Source: Sporobacter termitidis DSM 10068 (GTDB lineage: Bacteria > Bacillota > Clostridia > Oscillospirales > Oscillospiraceae). From it: a DNA stretch of 64,000 nt. Under the pieces are notes generated by a model. It did no database searches. It was not told the origin of the DNA and was given only the letters and a program-made list of their open reading frames with translations. The translations under genes and the position numbers were made by a program. The stretch is from the NCBI RefSeq assembly GCF_900130065.1, contig NZ_FQXV01000009.1, positions 62,001-126,000 on the forward strand. The letters run 5' to 3'. Positions 34,776 to 44,264 of this stretch are shown here, one piece after another (within the stretch, counting starts at the first letter, position 1; each line of letters opens with the position of its first letter).

Positions 34776-34956
34776 GCTTTCAGGCTGTCGATAAAGCCCT
34801 TTGGGCTTTATCCGGCAAAAGGCTGCATGCAGCTCGCTCAGCCGCTCCCTGCATGAGAAGAGTCACTCCGGAGGCGCATGTCCTCCTGCGTAACGAATTT
34901 TGAATTTATTTGCCGCTCCGGCGGCAAACTCTGCGAGGCTTTCCCCTCTGTATGCA
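34776..34956 (+). repeat. Dispersed structured repeat, copy B (about 181 bp)
   Basis: Closest relative of copy A (2387-2567), with the same block order and near-equal length. A stem AAAGCTGCC...GGCAGCTTT precedes it and joins it directly, as a similar stem does in copy A. It lies between the BlaI operator and the end of the first glycyl radical enzyme gene and contains no gene. Confidence 0.85.
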
Positions 34957-34969
34957 GCTTGTGAGTTCT

Positions 34970-37420
34970 TTAGAATCTGTTCTCGTTTCTGGCGATAATG
35001 TCGTTCTGGCAGTCCAGGTTGAGCTCGACGAAGTAGGCCGAGTAGCCGGCGATACGGACGACGAGGTCGCGGTACGTCTTCGGGTCGGCCTGGGCCGCGC
35101 GCAGCGTGTCCGTGTCGACGACATTGTACTGACATTCCAGGCCGCCGTTGTCGAAATACGCCTTTGTCATATCGCGCAGCTTGGCGATGCCGTCCTCGCG
35201 GGAGAGCACTGTCGGGTGCATGCGGAGGTTCAGGGCGATACCGTCCATAAACCGGCGGTGGTCGTAGACGCAGGAGGAAACGAACACGGCCGTGGGGCCG
35301 TTTTTATCGCGCGACTGGCAGGGAGACGCCGCGTCGGCGATGGGCTCGCCGGTTTTTCTCCCGTCGGGCGTGGCCCAGGTGTGATACCCCTGCGCCACGT
35401 GGTCGGACGCGCCGTAGAGCCCCGCCTTGTAGACCCTGGCCCGGGGATTGGAGCACTCTGTGCAGAGCTGATAATACAGGTCGACGACCCATTTGAACTC
35501 GTCGTCGGCATACGGGTCGGCGTTGCCGTAGTGCGGCACCTCGCTCAGAATCTGCTGGCGGAGCGGCTCATAGCCCTCCCAGTTTTTCATGACGGCGTCA
35601 TACAGCTCCCGTGTCGTGCACTTTTTCTTGTCGAAGCACATATATTTGATGGTGGACAGGCAGTCGGCGATGGTGGCAAGGCCCGTGGCGGTGCCGCCGT
35701 AGGAGTTGTACTTGCAGCCGCCGGCCGCGGCGTCCATGCCCTTCTCCATGCAGCCCTCCATGGAGATGGACAGGGCGGCGTGGGGTGCGTGATACGCCGT
35801 CAGGTACTCGGCGTAGTTATTGACGGTAACGTACCATTTGAGGATATACCGCGCCATCTTTTCAAAGGCCGCGCGGACCTCCCCGATGTTGTTCATTTCA
35901 TAGAGATAGCCGGTGTGCACTTCCGCCTGCCGCCCGTTCCACGGGTTGATGCCGTTGTTGATGGCTATGTCGAACACGACGCCGTAGTGGATGCTGGCGT
36001 GGGGCGCGTGGACGCCGTTGGGCGCCGGATAATCGTTGCCGGAGCCGACGATCTCCTGGCAGCCGATGATGCTGTAGTCCCGCGCATCCTTAAGCTCAAA
36101 GCCCAGCTCCGCCTGGAGGCCGGGAATGATCACCTCGTCGTTCTGGAACAGCGGCAGCCCGCCCACCAGCTTTGTGGTCTCCAGAGCGCAGCTCCACAGC
36201 GCGTCGGGCGTGTTTTTGTTAATGCGCAGGGAGATGGTCGGGTCGTGCAGCTTGAGCCGGCCGATCGTCTCCAGCACCATATAGGTGACGGGATTCGTGG
36301 CGTCCTCGCCGGTATCCCGGTCCACACCGCCGATGGTGGTGTGCTGGTACGTATTGCCGATGCCGGTGGTCTGGGCGAGCTTTCCGGGGAAGCCGCCGTA
36401 AAAGCAGTTGGCCTTCAGGAAGAACGCATCCACGATCTCCTGGGCCTCGTCCATGGTCAGGGCGCCGCTCTCCAGATCTTTTTTCAAAAACGGCCACATG
36501 TACTGGTCAAAGCGGCCAAAGGCGGGCGCCGGATAGCCGGCGTCAATGGCCAAAAACAGCTGATACATGATGGTACCCTGGCAGGCCTCCCAGAAGCTGC
36601 GGGCGGGATTTTCGGAAATCCATATCAGTCCGCCGCCCATTTTCATGAGCTCGGCCTTCCGCCTGTCGTCGGCACAGGACGCCGCCTTGTCATAGCAGGC
36701 CTGGCCGTAGCGCTTGATTAAGATAGTTGCCGCGTCGCAGGCGATGGCGGCCGATTTATAGAACATGTATTTGCTCATATCGTCGCCCATCAGGTTGCCG
36801 CGCCGCGCGTCCATCCAGTCCTGGGCCTCGTTGCGGATGGCCTTGTAGCCCACATTGATGATTTTTTCAAAGCCCGGCGTCAGATGGCCCACCGGGATGC
36901 TCATGAGGCCGATGCCGAAGGGCTGGTAGTCGGTGGCCTCCAGGCGCATAAAGTCTTCGTATCCGTCCGGCTGCCAGGCGTCCGCCGTGGCGCCGACCCT
37001 GTTGTCCTGCCAGAATTCCGTAATGGAGCGCAGCGCCGCCACGTCCTCGGGCGCGATGGTCAGGCGCAGCTCCTCGCCCTCGGGGTTGTGGTACAGGCCG
37101 TCCTCCTTGAGCGTCCAGGTGTTCTCCACGTCGGTGAACATGATCCAGCCGGAGCCCATCCAGTCTGGGTTGAAGCCCGAGCCGCAGAAGGTCCTGGCCT
37201 TGTTGCCGACGATCAGCTCGAAGTCCTCCACGCGGACCGTCATGTTGGCGCAGAGGTCATAGGTGCCCAACGGCCGTTTGATAATGGGGACGACGTTTTT
37301 ATTTTTCCTGTAGGATTCCGTTAAAATGAGGGCCCGCTCCGCGTCGGTCTGTATCACCCTGTCGCGTATGAGCTCCCGCATGTGCCATATACGGTCGGTG
37401 TAAGGCCTGAATTTGTACAT
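34970..37420 (-). CDS. Glycyl radical enzyme, PFL-like family, unknown substrate (first paralogue)
   Basis: 816 residues, strictly anaerobic radical chemistry. The thiyl-radical cysteine is in IIGCQEIVG (about C454), with the glutamate two residues later (E456) as in the dehydratases and C-N or C-S lyases of the family; the double cysteine of true pyruvate formate-lyase is absent. The C-terminal glycyl loop is VVRIAGYSAYF (about G792). Possible relatives are diol or hydroxyproline dehydratases, choline lyase and sulfonate lyases; I cannot choose. An AGGGG site precedes the ATG at 37420. It is downstream of a close paralogue, but no radical SAM activase is in the window. Confidence 0.9.
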   Translation of the reverse strand: MYKFRPYTDRIWHMRELIRDRVIQTDAERALILTESYRKNKNVVPIIKRPLGTYDLCANMTVRVEDFELIVGNKARTFCGSGFNPDWMGSGWIMFTDVENTWTLKEDGLYHNPEGEELRLTIAPEDVAALRSITEFWQDNRVGATADAWQPDGYEDFMRLEATDYQPFGIGLMSIPVGHLTPGFEKIINVGYKAIRNEAQDWMDARRGNLMGDDMSKYMFYKSAAIACDAATILIKRYGQACYDKAASCADDRRKAELMKMGGGLIWISENPARSFWEACQGTIMYQLFLAIDAGYPAPAFGRFDQYMWPFLKKDLESGALTMDEAQEIVDAFFLKANCFYGGFPGKLAQTTGIGNTYQHTTIGGVDRDTGEDATNPVTYMVLETIGRLKLHDPTISLRINKNTPDALWSCALETTKLVGGLPLFQNDEVIIPGLQAELGFELKDARDYSIIGCQEIVGSGNDYPAPNGVHAPHASIHYGVVFDIAINNGINPWNGRQAEVHTGYLYEMNNIGEVRAAFEKMARYILKWYVTVNNYAEYLTAYHAPHAALSISMEGCMEKGMDAAAGGCKYNSYGGTATGLATIADCLSTIKYMCFDKKKCTTRELYDAVMKNWEGYEPLRQQILSEVPHYGNADPYADDEFKWVVDLYYQLCTECSNPRARVYKAGLYGASDHVAQGYHTWATPDGRKTGEPIADAASPCQSRDKNGPTAVFVSSCVYDHRRFMDGIALNLRMHPTVLSREDGIAKLRDMTKAYFDNGGLECQYNVVDTDTLRAAQADPKTYRDLVVRIAGYSAYFVELNLDCQNDIIARNENRF

Positions 37421-37567
37421 TATTATCCCCTCCAAATCAGATAAAGGATCCGCGCCGGTCTGGGGCGGCGCAAAAATACGTAGCATGGTACCATTATACA
37501 CGTTCTGTTATTTTCTGTCTACTGTCGCGTACCCATTTTTTTGCAGCGCTGGCCCCGTCGGACATGA

Positions 37568-37600
37568 AAACGCCCGGGCATATCAGTATATGCCCGGACT
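37568..37600 (-). terminator. Terminator between the two glycyl radical enzyme genes
   Basis: CCGGGCATAT pairs with ATATGCCCGG around a 3-base centre, then GCGTTTT on the minus strand. It suggests that the two genes are at least partly transcribed apart. Confidence 0.75.
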
Positions 37601-37613
37601 TTCTGTTTTACGG

Positions 37614-40061
37614 CTATAGCCTGTTTTCGTGCCGCGCGATGATGTCGTTTTGCAAATCGTGCCCCAGCTCCACGAAATATGCCGAGTAACCGGCGATGCG
37701 CACGACGAGGTCGCGGTATTTGGTGGGGTCGGCCTGGGCCTGACGGAGCGTGGCCGTGTCCACCACGTTATATTGGACCTCCATGCCGCCGTTTTCAAAA
37801 TAGGCCTTCGTCATGTCCCGCAGCTTGGCGATACCGTCGCCCCGGGACAGGACCGTGGGGTGCATGCGGAGATTGAGCGCGATGCCGCCCAGATAGTGAT
37901 GATGGTCGAAGCAGCAGGCGGAGACGAACACGGCGGTGGGGCCGTTAGAGTCCCTCGACTGGCAGGGCGACATGGCGTCGGCAATGGGCTCGCCGAGCTT
38001 CCGCCCGTCGGGCGTGGCCCAGGTGAGATACCCCTGCGCCACGTGGTCGGACGCGCCGTAGAGCCCGGATTTATATTTTTTGGAGCGGACGCTGTAAAGC
38101 TCCTGGCAGATATCATAATACAGGTCGACGCACCATTTGACCTCCATGTCGGCGTAGGGGTCGGCGTTGCCGTAGTGGGGCACCTCATTTAAAATCTGCT
38201 GGCGGAGCGGCTCGCAGCCCTCCCAATTGGCCATGACGGCGTCGTAAAGCGCGCGGGTCGTGCACTTCTTTTTATCAAAACACATGTATTTGATCGTCGT
38301 CAGGGCGTCGCCCAGGGTGGCAAGGCCGGTGGCCGTACCGCCGTAGGAGTTGTATTTGCAGCCGCCCATGACGGCGTCCAGCCCCTTTTCCATACAGCCC
38401 GTCATGGAGATGGAGAGCGCGGGCTGGGTGGAGTAATAGGGCGAGATATACTCCGCGTAGTTGTTGGCGGAGATAAACAGCTTCATGATATACCGGCCCA
38501 TCCTGGCCACCGCCTCCCGGACCTCCTCGATGGAGCTCATCTCGTAGAGATAGCCGGTTTTGAGGCTTGCCTGCTCTCCGTTAAAGGGATTCCTGCCGTT
38601 GTTGATGGCCATGTCGAAGATGGAGCCCCACCAGACGGAGGCGTGGGGCGGATAGATGCCGTTGGGCGCCGGGAAGTCGCACCCGCAGCCGACGATCTCC
38701 TGACAGCCGATGATGCCGTAATTGCGGGCGTCATAGAGCTCAAAGCCCAGCTCCGCCTGCAGGGCGGGGATGATGACCTCGTCGTTCTGGAACAGCGGCA
38801 GCCCGCCCACCAGCCTGGAGGTCTCCAGCGCGCAGTCCCAGAGCCTGTCGGGGGAATTTTTATTGATGCGCAGGGAGATGGTGGGGTCGTGCAGCTTGAG
38901 CCGCCCCACTGTTTCCAGCACCATATAGGTGATCGGGTTCGTGGCGTCCTCTCCCGTTGACGGGTCGACGCCGCCGATGGTGGTGTGCTGATAGGTATTG
39001 CCGATACCTGTGGTCTTGACGAGCTTATCCGGGCCGGCGTTGTAATAGCAGTTGGCCTTCAGGAAAAACGCGTCCACGATCTCCTGCGCCTCATCCATGG
39101 TCAAAGCGCCGCTCTCCAGGTCCCTTTTAAGATACGGCCAGGTCCACTGGTCGAACCGACCCAGAGCGGGCGACGGGATGCGCGTTTCAAGATTAATCAG
39201 TATCTGATACATCATAATGCCCTGTACGGCTTCCCAGAAGCTGCGGGCGGGATTCTCGGAAATCCACATAAGGCTGTCGCCCATCTTCAAAAGCTCGGCC
39301 TTGCGCTTATCGTCCGCGCAGGCGGCGGCTTTGTCCAGGCAGGCCTGCGCGTAGCGCTTTACCAGCAGGATGGCGGCGTCGCAGGCGATCGTGGCGGACT
39401 TATAGAACATGTACTTGTTCATGTCCTCGCCCATGAGGTCCCCGCGATGGGCGTCGAGCCAGTCCTGGGCCTCCCTGCGGATGGCGGCGTAGCCCTTGCC
39501 GATGATTTTATCGTAACCGGCGATCAGATGGCCGGGGGACAGGCAGGTCATGCCCATGCCGCCGTCCGCGTAGCTGGAGACGTTCAGGCGCTTGAGCTCG
39601 TCAAAGCCGTCGGGCTGCCAGGCGTCGGCGACTGTGGTGACGCGCCTGTCCTTCCAGTAATCCTGGATGGAAAGGAGCGCCTCGTAGTCCTCCTGGCTGA
39701 TGGAAAGGCGGACCTGCTCGCCCTCGGGATTATAGTACATCCCATCCTTCAGCGGCCATTCGCCGTTTTTAATGGGCTCCAGAAACCAGCCCTGGCCTAT
39801 CCACTCCGGATACTGCGGGCTACCGAAGAAGTAGGGGCTCTTGTTGCCGATGATGATCTCAAAATCCTCAAAGAGGATCGTCATATTTTTGCACAGCTCG
39901 TACAGCGACAGCGGCCGCTTGATGATCGGCACGACGTTCTCATATTTTTTGGAAGCCTCTGTCCAGAGCACGGCGCGCTCGGCGTCGATGCGCAGCACCC
40001 TGTCCCGGATGAGTTCCCGCAGATGCCAGATACGGTCCGTGGCCGGCCTGAATTCGTACAT
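37614..40061 (-). CDS. Glycyl radical enzyme, PFL-like family, unknown substrate (second paralogue)
   Basis: 815 residues and clearly paralogous to its neighbour; most blocks are identical, including PARSFWEA, TIGGVD, HDPTISLRINKN, GGLPLFQNDEVIIP and MEKGLDA/MEKGMDA. The cysteine is in IIGCQEIVG (about C453, E455), and the glycyl loop has about G791. Differences near the active site (CGCDFPAPNGIYPPHASVWW against SGNDYPAPNGVHAPHASIHY) suggest a different but related substrate. A GAGGAGG site precedes the ATG. The genes are separated by about 190 bases with a terminator. Confidence 0.9.
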   Translation of the reverse strand: MYEFRPATDRIWHLRELIRDRVLRIDAERAVLWTEASKKYENVVPIIKRPLSLYELCKNMTILFEDFEIIIGNKSPYFFGSPQYPEWIGQGWFLEPIKNGEWPLKDGMYYNPEGEQVRLSISQEDYEALLSIQDYWKDRRVTTVADAWQPDGFDELKRLNVSSYADGGMGMTCLSPGHLIAGYDKIIGKGYAAIRREAQDWLDAHRGDLMGEDMNKYMFYKSATIACDAAILLVKRYAQACLDKAAACADDKRKAELLKMGDSLMWISENPARSFWEAVQGIMMYQILINLETRIPSPALGRFDQWTWPYLKRDLESGALTMDEAQEIVDAFFLKANCYYNAGPDKLVKTTGIGNTYQHTTIGGVDPSTGEDATNPITYMVLETVGRLKLHDPTISLRINKNSPDRLWDCALETSRLVGGLPLFQNDEVIIPALQAELGFELYDARNYGIIGCQEIVGCGCDFPAPNGIYPPHASVWWGSIFDMAINNGRNPFNGEQASLKTGYLYEMSSIEEVREAVARMGRYIMKLFISANNYAEYISPYYSTQPALSISMTGCMEKGLDAVMGGCKYNSYGGTATGLATLGDALTTIKYMCFDKKKCTTRALYDAVMANWEGCEPLRQQILNEVPHYGNADPYADMEVKWCVDLYYDICQELYSVRSKKYKSGLYGASDHVAQGYLTWATPDGRKLGEPIADAMSPCQSRDSNGPTAVFVSACCFDHHHYLGGIALNLRMHPTVLSRGDGIAKLRDMTKAYFENGGMEVQYNVVDTATLRQAQADPTKYRDLVVRIAGYSAYFVELGHDLQNDIIARHENRL

Positions 40062-40182
40062 GCGCGTTCCTCCTCAACAATCATCTGATAGCCCGGGGTA
40101 TTTTGGCTTTATAATTTATTATACATCGCCCCCGCCCCGGTGTCACTTCACGTTTTATAGACAAAACCACGGCGCGCCCGCA

Positions 40183-40221
40183 CAAAAATAAACATCAGCC
40201 CGAAGGCTGATGTTTATTTTT
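40183..40221. terminator. Terminator of the DedA gene
   Basis: AAAAATAAACATCAGCC and its perfect complement around CGAA. T-runs on both strands make it bidirectional. Confidence 0.88.
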
Positions 40222-40237
40222 GGACGGGTTGGGCGGC

Positions 40238-40873
40238 TCAGGCCCGTTTTATTCTCGTCCTCAGGAAGCCGATGAGCGCCGGCAGCAGCGATACCACGAT
40301 GATGCCGATGACGACGGCCGAAAAATTCTCTTTGACCACCGGGATATTGCCGAAAAAGTAGCCCATGGCGGCACAAATGATCACCCACGCCGTCACGCCC
40401 ACCAGGTTCCAGATCATAAACTTCCGGAAATCCATTTTGCTGATGCCGGCCACGAAGGGCGTGAACTGGCGGATGATGGGAATAAACCTGGAGAAGACGA
40501 TGGCCTTTCCGCCGTGCCTTGCGTAGAAGGCGGTGGCCCTGTCGATATTCTCGCGGCTGATAAACCGCCCCTTGGCGCGGTCGTAAATCTTTCTTCCCAC
40601 CGCCACGCCGAGGTAATAGTTGAGGATGCCGCCGATCACGGCCGCCACGAAGCAGATGACGAAAAGCAGCCAAAGACTCAGCTGGCCCTTGACGGCATAG
40701 GCCGCGCCGGCGAAGATCAGAGAATCGCCGGGCAGCGGGAAGAAAATTCCGTTCTCGCAGAAAATCACCAGGAAGATCAAAATATACACGTAGACGCCGT
40801 ACTGGACGGTGATGACGTCCAGAAACTTGTCCACGTGCAGAATCAGATCCAACAGAGAGATCCCGTCCAGCAT
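40238..40873 (-). CDS. DedA-family membrane protein
   Basis: 211 residues with about five hydrophobic segments. Typical DedA blocks are ENGIFFPLPGDSLIFAGAA, the GGILNYYLGVAVGRKIY turn and FSRFIPIIRQFTPFVAGIS. Members act as phospholipid or undecaprenyl-phosphate flippases and support envelope stability. The ATG at 40873 was chosen; the upstream TTG overlaps the GGAG site. Confidence 0.93.
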   Translation of the reverse strand: MLDGISLLDLILHVDKFLDVITVQYGVYVYILIFLVIFCENGIFFPLPGDSLIFAGAAYAVKGQLSLWLLFVICFVAAVIGGILNYYLGVAVGRKIYDRAKGRFISRENIDRATAFYARHGGKAIVFSRFIPIIRQFTPFVAGISKMDFRKFMIWNLVGVTAWVIICAAMGYFFGNIPVVKENFSAVVIGIIVVSLLPALIGFLRTRIKRA

Positions 40874-41138
40874 CTTTTTCTCCAATCCTTGAGTACTTGT
40901 CTATAGTATAGAGTATAGCATATCGGCCGGCGGTCTGAAAACGTGTTTTCGCAAAAAATCGTGTTTTGCCGCGGCCTTTTATATAGTGACGACGATGGTG
41001 CATGTTTGTTCCATCCTATCGCCAAATACTGAAATCAGCCTGAAACAAGACAGTTTCGGCAAGCAAAATATTGTAATGCCGCGGCTGTTCTGATACGATA
41101 GCGTTATGGAAATATAAGGCCTGAAGGCGGTGCCGATA

Positions 41139-42338
41139 ATGCTTATTGACAAAAGCAACCTCAAGAAAGATAGCCTGGAGGGGAAAATCGTCCTTTTGAC
41201 CGGCGGAGGCGGCGGCATCGGCTTTGAGGCCGGCCGCGCGCTCGTCCGGCTCGGCGCCGAGGTGATCCTCGCCGAAATCGACCGGGAAAAAGGCGCCGGG
41301 GCCGAAAAAAGGATCAACGCGGAATTAAACACGGACCGGGCGCATTTTTTCGAGGCGGACCTCAGCGACGAAAAGCAGCTCGGCGGCTTATGCGCGTTCA
41401 TCACGGAACGGTTCGGCCGGCTTGACGTCCTTTTCAACAATGCCACCGTCACACCGTTCGGCCCCGTGGGCGGCGTAGCCATCGAGGAATGGGACAAGAG
41501 CTACGCCGTCAACCTCCGGGCCCCGCTCCTGCTGGTTGAAAGGTTTCTGCCGGAGATGAAAAAGCGCGGCGCCGGGACCATCGTTTTTGTGCCGTCCTCC
41601 GGCGCGGCGCCATACATGGGCGCCTACGAGGTTTTCAAAACGGCGCAGGTGGAGCTCTGCAACACCCTGGCCGCCGAGCTGGAGGATACGAATATTGCCG
41701 CGTATTCCATCGGCCCCGGGCTCGTGAAAACCGAGACCGCCCAGCGCGGCATCGACACGGTGGCGCGATACATGAATATCTCCACCGACGAATTTTATAA
41801 AATGAACGAGAGCAAAATGCTGGACGCCGAGGCCGCCGGCACAGGCTTTGCTATATCCGTGGCGCTGGCGGAGCGGTACAGAGGGCAGGAAATCGGCGCG
41901 ATCCAGGCGCTCATCGACGCCGGGGTTTTCTCCGGCGAGCAGGAGGATAAAGGCGGACGCGATTATGACGCGGCGGAACGGGCGGCCGTGCCGGCGCTTA
42001 TCGGCCGGATACTGGCAACGTATGCCGACCAGTATGACGGCTGGCTCAAGCGGAATATCTTTGAGCGGCAGTGGGTGCTGCGGGACTTCAAGAAAACCGC
42101 CGGCCGGTCGGCGGACGATATGAAAAACACCCTGGAGCAGATGGCGCACGCGCTGGAACGCGGAGATTTTTCGGCCCCGCGCCGCTTTAGCCGGGACCTG
42201 GCGCTTTTGAAAACGTACTATGAGCATCAGCACAAGCTGCTGCAGGGCTATGAAAAAGACCCCAAAAAGCTGAAAGAGAACTCGGATATCATAACGGGCT
42301 GGGTGCGCGACCTGGAAAGCGCCCTGTCCATGATTTAA
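41139..42338 (+). CDS. SDR with long C-terminal helical extension
   Basis: 399 residues. The first 250 form an SDR with TGGGGGIGFEAG near residue 22, NNAT in place of NNAG, and a YEVFK catalytic pair. The remaining 140 residues are charged and helical (ADQYDGWLKRNIFERQWVLR, LEQMAHALERGDF, LLKTYYEHQHKLL) and match no domain I know. The ATG at 41139 follows AAGGCGG by 9 bases. It ends 17 bases before the thiamine-diphosphate enzyme gene, so the two probably act in one pathway, possibly on a shared keto or aldehyde compound. Confidence 0.82.
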   Translation: MLIDKSNLKKDSLEGKIVLLTGGGGGIGFEAGRALVRLGAEVILAEIDREKGAGAEKRINAELNTDRAHFFEADLSDEKQLGGLCAFITERFGRLDVLFNNATVTPFGPVGGVAIEEWDKSYAVNLRAPLLLVERFLPEMKKRGAGTIVFVPSSGAAPYMGAYEVFKTAQVELCNTLAAELEDTNIAAYSIGPGLVKTETAQRGIDTVARYMNISTDEFYKMNESKMLDAEAAGTGFAISVALAERYRGQEIGAIQALIDAGVFSGEQEDKGGRDYDAAERAAVPALIGRILATYADQYDGWLKRNIFERQWVLRDFKKTAGRSADDMKNTLEQMAHALERGDFSAPRRFSRDLALLKTYYEHQHKLLQGYEKDPKKLKENSDIITGWVRDLESALSMI

Positions 42339-42355
42339 GATGAGGAGTGATTATC

Positions 42356-44080
42356 TTGGAATGCACTGATAACGAAACGATTTATACCGGCGCCGACGCG
42401 CTGACCGACGCGCTTGTGGACGCCGGCGTCACCCACGTGTTTTTGAACTCGGGGACGGATTACCCGCCGATCATCGAGAGCTGGGCCAAGTACGAGGCTG
42501 CCGGCCTCAAAAAACCCCAGGTCATCATCAGCCCCCATGAATACGCCGCGCTCTCCGCCGCCCAGGGCTTTGCCCAGCTGACGGGGCAGCCCCAGGCCGT
42601 TTTCGTCCATGTGGACGTGGGCACGCAGAATCTCGGCGGCGCCGTCCACAACGCGTTCCGGTGCAGGACCCCTGTCTATATCCTGGCCGGCGTCTCTCCC
42701 TACACCATGGAGGGCGAGCTGCGGGGTGGACGGAATGCCCAGATCCAGTTTCTCCAGAACACCGGCGACCAGCCCGGCATCGTCCGCGGCTACACAAAGA
42801 TGAATTACGAGCTCCGCAGCGGCAAAAACATCCCGCAGATGGTCTGGCGGGCACTGCAGCTGGCCAAAAGCGACCCCCAGGGCCCCGTTTACACGATGGC
42901 GTCCAGAGAGGTCCTGGAGGAGCCGGGCGCGAAAATCGGCGCCGACCTCAAAGCCTGGGCGCCGGTCGCGCCGGGCAGTCTGGACGGCGACTCCCTTGAC
43001 GCGCTGACAAGCGCGCTGCTGGGCGCGGTAAAGCCGCTCATCGTCACGTCCTATCTCGGCCGGAACGCCGCCGCCGTCGGCGAGCTTGTCCGCCTCAGCA
43101 CATCGCTGGCGATTCCCGTGGTCGAAATGTATCACGCCAACATGAACTTCCCCGGCGGCAACGAGATGCACCTGGGCTTTGACTCCCACAGCCTCTTAAA
43201 GGACGCCGACGTGGTGCTCGTCATCGACAGCGACGTGCCCTGGGTACCCGCCGCCGCCCAGCCGGGCAGGGACTGCCGCGTCTTCTACCTGGACGTGGAC
43301 CCCCTGAAAGAGACGATACCTCTGTGGTACATCCCCTCCGAACGCTTTATGAAGGCCGATTCCTGCACGGCGCTCCGGCAGATAAACAAAAAGCTGTCCG
43401 AAAATCCCGGGCTTTTGCAGCGCGAGCTGATCGAGCGGCGGCGGGAAAAGGTTTCGGCGCGGCACAGGGAAATGCGCGCCGAATGGCAGGAGGACGCGCT
43501 GGACGGCAGCGTCATGTCCTCGGCGTTCGTGGCCAGGTGCGTCCGCGAGGTCGTGAGCGAGGATACCGTCATATTAAACGAGGCCATCACGGACCGGCCG
43601 GCGGTGGACCGCCAGCTCGTGCGCACAAAGCCCGGTACGCTCTTTTCCAGCGGCGGCAGCTCTCTGGGCTGGCACGGCGGCGCGGCCGTGGGCATGAAGC
43701 TGGCCTGCCCCGACAAGGACATCGTGGCCCTGACCGGCGACGGGACGTATATCTTCTCCTGCCCCACCGCCGTATATTGGATGGCCCGGAGATACAACGC
43801 GCCGTTTATGACGGTGATCTTCAACAACCGGGGCTGGAACGCCCCGAAAATGATCACCAAGGGCGAGCATCCCGGCGGCTGCGCCGAGCAGTGCAACACC
43901 TTCTGGGCGGACTTCGACCCCCCGGCCCAGCTGGACATGATCGCCGCCGCGGCCGGCGGCGCCTTCGCCAAAACGGTATCCGATCCGAAGGAATTGAAGG
44001 ACGCGCTTCTGGCCGGGCGGGAGGCCGTTGAAAACGGCATGCCGGCCGTTATCAACGTCCTCATGGACACCAGGGTGTAA
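42356..44080 (+). CDS. Thiamine-diphosphate-dependent enzyme, acetolactate-synthase-like
   Basis: About 574 residues with the three-domain POX/ALS layout. The N-terminal Pyr domain has SGTDYPPI and the glutamate in ISPHEYAALSAAQGFAQ, and the C-terminal PP domain has GDGTYIFSCPTAVYW with the NNRGW pair for Mg-diphosphate. Members decarboxylate 2-oxoacids or join carbonyls. The substrate is unknown, and no small regulatory subunit is present, which argues against a role in branched-chain amino acid synthesis. The TTG at 42356 lies 8 bases after GAGGAG; the GTG at 42347 overlaps that site. Confidence 0.88.
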   Translation: MECTDNETIYTGADALTDALVDAGVTHVFLNSGTDYPPIIESWAKYEAAGLKKPQVIISPHEYAALSAAQGFAQLTGQPQAVFVHVDVGTQNLGGAVHNAFRCRTPVYILAGVSPYTMEGELRGGRNAQIQFLQNTGDQPGIVRGYTKMNYELRSGKNIPQMVWRALQLAKSDPQGPVYTMASREVLEEPGAKIGADLKAWAPVAPGSLDGDSLDALTSALLGAVKPLIVTSYLGRNAAAVGELVRLSTSLAIPVVEMYHANMNFPGGNEMHLGFDSHSLLKDADVVLVIDSDVPWVPAAAQPGRDCRVFYLDVDPLKETIPLWYIPSERFMKADSCTALRQINKKLSENPGLLQRELIERRREKVSARHREMRAEWQEDALDGSVMSSAFVARCVREVVSEDTVILNEAITDRPAVDRQLVRTKPGTLFSSGGSSLGWHGGAAVGMKLACPDKDIVALTGDGTYIFSCPTAVYWMARRYNAPFMTVIFNNRGWNAPKMITKGEHPGGCAEQCNTFWADFDPPAQLDMIAAAAGGAFAKTVSDPKELKDALLAGREAVENGMPAVINVLMDTRV

Positions 44081-44152
44081 AGAACCGCCGAGCCTCTCGC
44101 TGACCGTCCTGTGCAAGGTGACAAAAGCCGATAAAAAGCCGAATAAATCCCA

Positions 44153-44190
44153 AGGCAGCCGCTCTCTGAGGACGGCTGCCTTTTTCTCTG
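44153..44190 (+). terminator. Terminator after the SDR/ThDP pair
   Basis: AAGGCAGCCG, an 11-base loop, CGGCTGCCTTTTT. Confidence 0.85.
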
Positions 44191-44264
44191 AACACGGGTC
44201 TGAATTTTCATTCTCCAAGAGAAGAATAATAGTATTACTTTTTCTTTTCATTCAGGAGTATGAC

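Noticed and set aside
34910-36721. 603-codon open frame on the plus strand
   Set aside because: Antisense to the first glycyl radical enzyme gene, repetitive Val/Gly/Asp composition and no recognisable domain.
34970-40061. Pyruvate formate-lyase proper
   Set aside because: PFL has two adjacent cysteines at the active site; here a single cysteine is followed by Q-E, as in the dehydratase/lyase branch.
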